Positions 1 to 3,405 of a DNA stretch of 5,914 nt are shown in pieces (positions within the stretch are counted from its first letter, which is position 1; every line of letters begins with the position of its first letter). Source of the DNA: DATKEG01 sp035544515 (GTDB taxonomy: Bacteria > Acidobacteriota > Vicinamibacteria > Fen-336); NCBI GenBank assembly GCA_035544515.1, contig DATKEG010000110.1, positions 1 to 5,914 on the forward strand, given 5' to 3'. Made by a program: the position numbers and the translations under genes. The notes beneath the pieces were generated by a model. It saw nothing but the letters and a program-made list of their open reading frames with translations. It did no database searches and was not told the DNA's origin.

Positions 1-1372
1 AAGGAGGTATGGGACGGGGCCGCCGTCGATGCCGCCGGCGGCGCCGGCGGCGCCGCGGCGCCTCGACCGCGGTCGCGAGGCCGTCCCCGGCCGCGCCCTC
101 CGCCTCCTCGGCCGCGGTGTCGGCGGCGTCCAGGCCGCCCAGGCCACGCCAGTAGGCCGCCAGCTCCTGCCCCTGCACGCCGCCGTGGATCTCCATCCAG
201 CGCAGCGCATCCTCCAGGTAGCCGCGCCCGGCGAGCATCTGCTTCACCCGCGGCGAGCGGTGCACTTCGCGCAGGCGGCTCTGCGCGGCGAGGATCAGCC
301 GCAGCCGGTCGAGATCGCGGCGGGCGAAGGGCAGCGACAGCGCCGTCGCCCCGGAGACGGCGTCCTCGTCGGGCCCGCCGCCGACGGCGGCCAGCTCCTC
401 CGCCACGTCGATCGGCGGCTCCGGCGTGTCGCGCGCGACCTCCTCCGCCGCCTCGCCGCGGCCGGCGCGCGCCGCGGGCAGCGAGACCCGGCGCAGCGAG
501 ATGCCGAGCGGCACCAGCAGCGTGCCCATGAGGACGGCGTTGCCGAGGTCCCCGGGCGCGGCCAACCCCGCGTTGCGGTAGTCGTCGAGGCGCGAGAGGC
601 TGCCCAGCAGGCGCTCGGGCTGCTCGGCGATCGCCTCGTCCGCCTCCGGCAGCAGGTAGGTGAGGAGCCCCGCCTCGTGCAGCATCTCGAACGTCTTGCG
701 CGACGCCCCCTGCCGCAGGATCTTGTAGATCTCCTCGAGCAGCCGGGCGGGGCTGCTCTTGACGATCTCGCCGCGCAGCGCGCGGATGGCTTCGAGCGTA
801 TCGCGCTCGATCGTGAAGCCCAGGCGCGCGGCCAGGGCCACGGCCCGGAGCATCCGCACCGGATCCTCGCGGAACCGCACGGCCGGGTCTCCGATCGTGC
901 GGATCGTGCGCTGCTCGAGGTCCTCGAGCCCCCCCACGTAGTCGATCACGGAGAAGGTCGCGATGTCGTAGAAGAGGGCGTTCACGGTGAAGTCGCGGCG
1001 GAAGGCGTCCTCCTCGGGCGTCCCGAACGTGTTGTCGCGCCGGATCAGGGTGTCACCCTGGTCGGGAGGCGCCTGCTTGCGGAACGTGGACACCTCGACG
1101 ACCTTCCGGCCGAACCGGACGTGGCAGAGCCGGAACCGCCGCCCGATCACGAAGCAGTTCCGGAAGAGGCGCTTGACGGCCTGGGGATGGGCGGAGGTGC
1201 CGATGTCGAAGTCCTTCGGCTGGCGGGCGAGGAGCAGGTCGCGGACCCCGCCCCCCACCAGGTAGGCCACGAAGCCGTGGTTCTTCAGGCGGTAGAGCAC
1301 CTTGAGGGCATCGGCGTCGATGCCCTTGCGGGAAACGGTGTGTTGCGGCCGCGGCAGGATGCGGGGAGACAT
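1..1372 (-). CDS. pcnB: Poly(A) polymerase I (PcnB), C-terminal end cut off by window edge
   Basis: This enzyme adds poly(A) tails to RNA 3' ends in the cytoplasm, marking RNAs for exonucleolytic decay. The 457 residues present are nearly full length (E. coli PcnB is about 465), and no stop codon is reached before the left edge. Visible motifs are the nucleotidyltransferase GGG at 40-42 (LVGGGVRDLL), the metal-binding pair D54/D56 in PKDFDIGT, the third carboxylate near E93 (VVEVSTF), and RRDFTVNALFYD at 125-136. IGRRFRLCHV at 76-85 is the signature that separates bacterial poly(A) polymerases from CCA-adding enzymes. FREDPVRMLRAV follows. The tail from residue 440 has eight Arg, one His and three more Arg, a basic end typical of PcnB. 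The ATG at 1372 is chosen because QHTVSRK-ALKVLYRL aligns with the start of the family core. No good Shine-Dalgarno precedes it. It lies 31 bases after the upstream small gene and probably has its own -10 box. The family call is firm; a CCA-adding role is unlikely. Confidence 0.95.
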   Translation of the reverse strand, partial: MSPRILPRPQHTVSRKGIDADALKVLYRLKNHGFVAYLVGGGVRDLLLARQPKDFDIGTSAHPQAVKRLFRNCFVIGRRFRLCHVRFGRKVVEVSTFRKQAPPDQGDTLIRRDNTFGTPEEDAFRRDFTVNALFYDIATFSVIDYVGGLEDLEQRTIRTIGDPAVRFREDPVRMLRAVALAARLGFTIERDTLEAIRALRGEIVKSSPARLLEEIYKILRQGASRKTFEMLHEAGLLTYLLPEADEAIAEQPERLLGSLSRLDDYRNAGLAAPGDLGNAVLMGTLLVPLGISLRRVSLPAARAGRGEAAEEVARDTPEPPIDVAEELAAVGGGPDEDAVSGATALSLPFARRDLDRLRLILAAQSRLREVHRSPRVKQMLAGRGYLEDALRWMEIHGGVQGQELAAYWRGLGGLDAADTAAEEAEGAAGDGLATAVEAPRRRRRRRRHRRRPRPIPP

Positions 1373-1374
1373 GC

Positions 1375-1394
1375 TGGAGTGCGGCAGGGCTCCA
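1375..1394 (-). other. Small hairpin in the pcnB leader
   Basis: On the minus strand TGGAG (1394-1390) and CTCCA (1379-1375) are perfectly complementary across a 10-base loop, and the 3' arm ends two bases before the pcnB ATG. The 5' arm holds the only Shine-Dalgarno-like GGAG in the leader, 17 bases from the ATG, which is too far for normal use. The stem could hide that GGAG or bring nearby sequence closer to the start. A 5-bp stem can occur by chance in GC-rich DNA, so a function is inference only. Confidence 0.3.
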
Positions 1395-1402
1395 AAATGC
1401 GG

Positions 1403-1408
1403 ATTATA
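1403..1408 (-). promoter_or_regulatory. Candidate -10 box (TATAAT) for pcnB
   Basis: A perfect TATAAT on the minus strand lies 30 bases upstream of the pcnB ATG, giving a predicted leader of about 24 nt. It stands out in this GC-rich DNA. Bases 1404-1406 of the box also form the TAA stop of the preceding 88-codon gene. I find no TTGACA-like -35 at spacings of 16-19 and no TGn extension, so the promoter would be weak or activator-dependent. Alternatively, the box may be a by-product of the stop codon context. Confidence 0.45.
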
Positions 1409-1670
1409 GCCCGGGCCCGGCCCACCGCTCTATCCGCACCCGGGAGCCCTCCGGGTGGGCCCGGAACCGTATCCCCGGAGGGAACGGGTCGGGCACCGCG
1501 AAGGGCGGCAGCGGCCGGGAGAGGTCGCGCACGAACAGCGCGCCGTCGGGGCGCAGCGCGCCCACGAACAGCAGCTCCCGCCACTTCAGCCCGGGGATGG
1601 TAAAGCCTCCCGCGCAGGGCCGGACGTCCTCGAACGGCCGCTCGTCAACGGCCACGGACGGCCGCGACAC
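1404..1670 (-). CDS. Unrecognised 88-residue protein between trmJ and pcnB
   Basis: I do not recognise a family. The frame has the marks of a real gene: nearly all third positions are G or C, hydrophobic runs are regular (KWRELLFVGAL, GALFVRDLS, GIRFRA, RVRIERW), and it fills the gap between two conserved genes on the same strand. It is rich in Pro (14 of 88) and Arg (12 of 88), with one Cys at 19, no signal peptide and no membrane segment. The WRELLFVGALRPDGALFVRDL stretch looks like a beta-hairpin with a PDG turn. The chosen GTG at 1670 overlaps the last 26 bases of trmJ; an in-frame GTG at 1655 is an alternative that overlaps by 11. There is no ATG in the frame and no clear Shine-Dalgarno, so translation may be coupled to trmJ. 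The stop TAA sits inside the putative pcnB -10 box. Coding status is likely but unproven. Confidence 0.6.
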   Translation of the reverse strand: MSRPSVAVDERPFEDVRPCAGGFTIPGLKWRELLFVGALRPDGALFVRDLSRPLPPFAVPDPFPPGIRFRAHPEGSRVRIERWAGPGL

Positions 1671-2364
1671 CCGCGCCGTGCAGGACCATCTTGCGGGCGA
1701 CGTGCTCGAACAGGCCCACCTCGCGGGGCGTCAGGTCCGCGCGCTGCACGAGCGCCCGCCACGCCGCGAACGCGCCCTCGGGGTTCTTGGGAGGCAGTGC
1801 CTCGATCGCCAGGAGGCCGGCGCGCCAGAGCGCGAGCAGCGCCTCCTTCTCGGCGGCCGTGGCCCGGCGCGACGGGGCGGGCGGGCGGCGCCCGGCGCGG
1901 TAGACCTCGTAGCCGGCCACCATCACCGCGTGCGAGAGGTTCAGCGAAGGCTGGCGAGGATGCGAAGGGATGAAGGCGCGCCGGCCGCAGGCCATGAGCT
2001 CGGCGTCGGTGAGGCCGGACGTCTCCGGTCCGAACACCAGCGCCACGCGGTCCGAAGGGCCGAGCGCCGCGACCTCGCCGGCCATGTCCCGCACTTCGAG
2101 CGCGGGGGCGCCGCCCGGCTTGCGCCCCGACAGCCCGGCCACGTAGGTCGCGTCGGCGATGGCGGCCGGGACGCTGTCGAAGACGCGGGCCTGCTCGAGC
2201 ACGTCCTGCGCCCGCCACGCCGTGCGCCAGCACTCGAGCGTCCGCCAGTCTCCGGGCGCCACGAGATCGAGCCCCGCCAGGCCGGTGTTGCGCACCACGC
2301 GGGCCGCCGCCCCGATGTTCGCCGGCGCGGTGGGCCGCACGAGCACCACGCGTACGGCGACCAC
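1645..2364 (-). CDS. trmJ: TrmJ-family tRNA (cytidine/uridine-2'-O-)methyltransferase
   Basis: This SPOUT (SpoU/TrmH class) methyltransferase uses S-adenosylmethionine to methylate a ribose 2'-OH; E. coli TrmJ acts on position 32 of the tRNA anticodon loop. At 239 residues it matches the family (E. coli 246). The three SPOUT motifs are in order: motif 1 with N16, G18 and R22 (PANIGAAARVVRNTGL), motif 2 VALVFGPETSGL at 107-118, and motif 3 PSLNLSHAV at 139-147. Motifs 2 and 3 form the trefoil knot that binds the methyl donor. A helical C-terminal part with RALVQRADLTPREV is typical of TrmJ. The GTG at 2364 is preferred because it puts VAVRVVLVRP just before motif 1, but no strong ribosome site precedes it; GTG codons at 2349 and 2346 are alternatives. 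It begins 15 bases after the CBS gene's TAG and runs into the next small gene. Exact tRNA target and base preference cannot be read from sequence. Confidence 0.92.
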   Translation of the reverse strand: MVAVRVVLVRPTAPANIGAAARVVRNTGLAGLDLVAPGDWRTLECWRTAWRAQDVLEQARVFDSVPAAIADATYVAGLSGRKPGGAPALEVRDMAGEVAALGPSDRVALVFGPETSGLTDAELMACGRRAFIPSHPRQPSLNLSHAVMVAGYEVYRAGRRPPAPSRRATAAEKEALLALWRAGLLAIEALPPKNPEGAFAAWRALVQRADLTPREVGLFEHVARKMVLHGAGVAAVRGR

Positions 2365-2379
2365 CCTAGCAGCCCGTCA

Positions 2380-2832
2380 CTAGGCGGTGCCCTTGCGCAC
2401 GGGCGGGATGAAGTGGATGTAGGCGTTGAGCCAGCGGATCTCCTCGTCCTTCTCGGTGAGGTCGACCTGCAGGAGGTCGCGCTGCGAGATCATGCCCATC
2501 AGGCGGTCGCCCTGGATGACCGGCAGGTGCCGGCAGCCCGCCTGCTTCATCTTGCGCAGCCCGTCCTCGTGCGATTCCGTGGCCTGGCTGACCACGATGT
2601 CGCGCGTCATCACGTCCGCGACCCGGGTCTGGTCGAGGTCGAGGCCCGCGGCCACCACGCGCGCCATGATGTCGCGCTCGGAGAGCACGCCGACCAGCCG
2701 CGTGCCGTCGATGACGGACACCGCGCCCACCCGGCGCTCGGTCATGTACCGGGCGGCTTCCCGCACGGTCTGGTCCGACCCGATCTGATACAGCTCCGTG
2801 CGTCCTGACACGAGCGCGCCGATCGTTTTCAT
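2380..2832 (-). CDS. Two-CBS-domain (Bateman module) protein
   Basis: A stand-alone pair of CBS domains, 150 residues, with no attached enzyme or transporter. CBS1 spans about 12-62 and CBS2 about 77-125. Each ends in the characteristic strand-turn motif (GVLSERDIM with S51/R53/D54, and GMISQRDLL with S116/R118/D119), where the Ser and Asp commonly contact the ribose or phosphates of a bound adenine nucleotide. Family knowledge: such pairs bind AMP, ATP, SAM or NADH and regulate partners. The ligand here is unknown. The start is firm: the ATG at 2832 has GGAG at 2843-2840 with a 7-base spacer, and the ATG overlaps the TGA of the PilZ gene as ATGA, which points to translational coupling. It ends with adjacent in-frame stops TAG and TGA (2382-2377). 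Cytoplasmic; no signal or membrane segment. Confidence 0.92.
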   Translation of the reverse strand: MKTIGALVSGRTELYQIGSDQTVREAARYMTERRVGAVSVIDGTRLVGVLSERDIMARVVAAGLDLDQTRVADVMTRDIVVSQATESHEDGLRKMKQAGCRHLPVIQGDRLMGMISQRDLLQVDLTEKDEEIRWLNAYIHFIPPVRKGTA

Positions 2833-3266
2833 CGCTCATCTCCGTCTTCGGGCAACGGGAGCGGCCGGTGGAACCGGCGGCCCACCGACCGCTGCAGGTA
2901 TCCGGCGAGGTAGCGCCGCAGGCGCCGGCGATCGTCCTCCGATCCTTCCACGAACTCGAGACCGATCCCGGCGGGCAGGCACTTCGACACCAGGGGCGCG
3001 CCCGCCGCGTGCCACCAGGCGACGCGGCAGGCGAAGGTCAGGGCGATCTCGTTGCCGGGCAGGGTGAACCGCAGCATCACGCGCTCGCCCACGGGCAGGG
3101 AAAAGTCGCGCTCGGCGAAGGCGCCGGACAGGCCGAGGTCCACGAGGAAGACGTCCTCGGTCCTCCCGCCGGCGGTCAGCGCGGCCTTGCGGAAGAAAGG
3201 GATGCGGAGGGCGCGGGGCGTCCCGGCCGAGTCCTCGTCTGCGGGACGTCCAGGCTCCGCCTTCAT
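2829..3266 (-). CDS. PilZ-domain protein with a non-standard c-di-GMP motif
   Basis: A 145-residue, single-domain PilZ protein and the first gene of the minus-strand run. The PilZ beta-barrel covers about 18-128: basic start RALRIPFFRK, then FLVDLGLSGAF (40-50), LPVGERVMLRFTLPG (57-71), FACRVAWW (78-85), PAGIGLEF (98-105) and an Arg-rich helix DDRRRLRRYLAGYL. PilZ domains usually bind cyclic di-GMP through RxxxR and (D/N)xSxxG. Here the arginines are R18 and R21 (RxxR), and the second motif is D43-L-G-L-S-G48, with Gly replacing the conserved Ser. Binding may therefore be weak, altered or absent, although DLGLSG forms occur in other PilZ proteins. The ATG at 3266 fits the domain start but has no clear Shine-Dalgarno; the predicted leader is only about 15 nt. 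A promoter lies directly upstream. Family call is good; motility, surface or secretion roles are only family-level guesses. Confidence 0.85.
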   Translation of the reverse strand: MKAEPGRPADEDSAGTPRALRIPFFRKAALTAGGRTEDVFLVDLGLSGAFAERDFSLPVGERVMLRFTLPGNEIALTFACRVAWWHAAGAPLVSKCLPAGIGLEFVEGSEDDRRRLRRYLAGYLQRSVGRRFHRPLPLPEDGDER

Positions 3267-3287
3267 GGCAACGGGAGATCTCGAATG

Positions 3288-3317
3288 ACGCTAGCACCGA
3301 GCGCGCGAGGGTGTCAA
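3288..3317 (-). promoter_or_regulatory. Promoter of the PilZ-CBS-trmJ unit
   Basis: On the minus strand a perfect TTGACA (3317-3312) is followed after 18 bases by TAGCGT (3293-3288), which is preceded by TGC as an extended -10. TAGCGT keeps T1, A2 and T6 of the consensus. The predicted transcription start is near 3281, giving a leader of about 15 nt before the PilZ ATG. An 8-bp palindrome, GAGATCTC (3275-3282), lies at the start point and could be an operator, though it may be chance. Confidence 0.7.
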
Positions 3318-3343
3318 AGGCGGGTTGCCCCCGCGCATTGACA
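3312..3343. repeat. Inverted repeat formed by the two -35 boxes
   Basis: TGTCAA (3312-3317) and TTGACA (3338-3343) are exact reverse complements separated by 20 bases. The interval holds an inner pair, GCGGG (3320-3324) and CCCGC (3330-3334), with a 5-base loop, centred within half a base of the outer pair. The outer arms are the -35 elements of divergent promoters. A regulator binding the inner dyad would affect both directions. The same symmetry can arise simply from two consensus -35 boxes facing apart. Confidence 0.6.
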
Positions 3344-3366
3344 GCCATGGGGCCGTGTGCTCGAAT
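3338..3366 (+). promoter_or_regulatory. Promoter of the FHA/TIG membrane protein gene
   Basis: A perfect TTGACA (3338-3343) is followed after 17 bases by TCGAAT (3361-3366), matching TATAAT at 4 of 6 positions but lacking A2. It is preceded by TGC (3358-3360), an extended -10 that can offset the weaker box. Predicted start near 3373, about 33 nt before the GTG at 3406. This promoter lies inside the open frame that continues to 3325, so it argues that the true start is further downstream. Confidence 0.6.
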
Positions 3367-3395
3367 CCCCCGGACGATGCGCCGCCGGCATCCCT

Positions 3396-3400
3396 GGAGG
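3396..3400 (+). promoter_or_regulatory. Ribosome binding site that fixes the FHA gene start
   Basis: GGAGG lies 5 bases before the GTG at 3406 and downstream of the predicted transcription start. It is the clearest Shine-Dalgarno at any candidate start of this gene. The upstream in-frame TTG at 3325 would precede the promoter itself. Confidence 0.75.
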
Positions 3401-3405
3401 ACGCG

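Noticed and set aside
1..11. AAGGAGGT at the left edge, looking like a perfect Shine-Dalgarno before an ATG at 9
   Set aside because: The ATG follows with almost no spacer, and the short frame lies antisense to the PcnB tail (it reads the Pro-Pro codons in reverse), giving an Arg run and then a stop near 150.
31..62. GCC/GGC repeat run as a possible repeat element
   Set aside because: It is explained by consecutive Arg codons of the PcnB tail in the coding frame.
29..1603. Long plus-strand open frame opposite pcnB
   Set aside because: It is antisense to a clear pcnB. The product is dominated by Arg, Pro, Ala, Gly and His, has no recognisable domain, and crosses the pcnB promoter and the small-gene region. 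Long antisense frames are expected in GC-rich DNA.
1597..2808. Plus-strand open frame of 403 codons opposite trmJ and the CBS gene
   Set aside because: It is antisense to two genes with intact family motifs. Its translation is low-complexity (Arg/His/Gly/Ala) and spans a gene boundary.
2836..3348. Minus-strand frame of 170 codons overlapping the PilZ gene in another frame
   Set aside because: It runs through the promoter region and gives an Arg/Pro-rich product; the PilZ frame carries the recognisable domain.
1373..3405. Intrinsic terminators between genes
   Set aside because: No GC stem followed by a T-run was seen on either strand. The short gaps and overlaps fit one transcript, and no gene pair is convergent.
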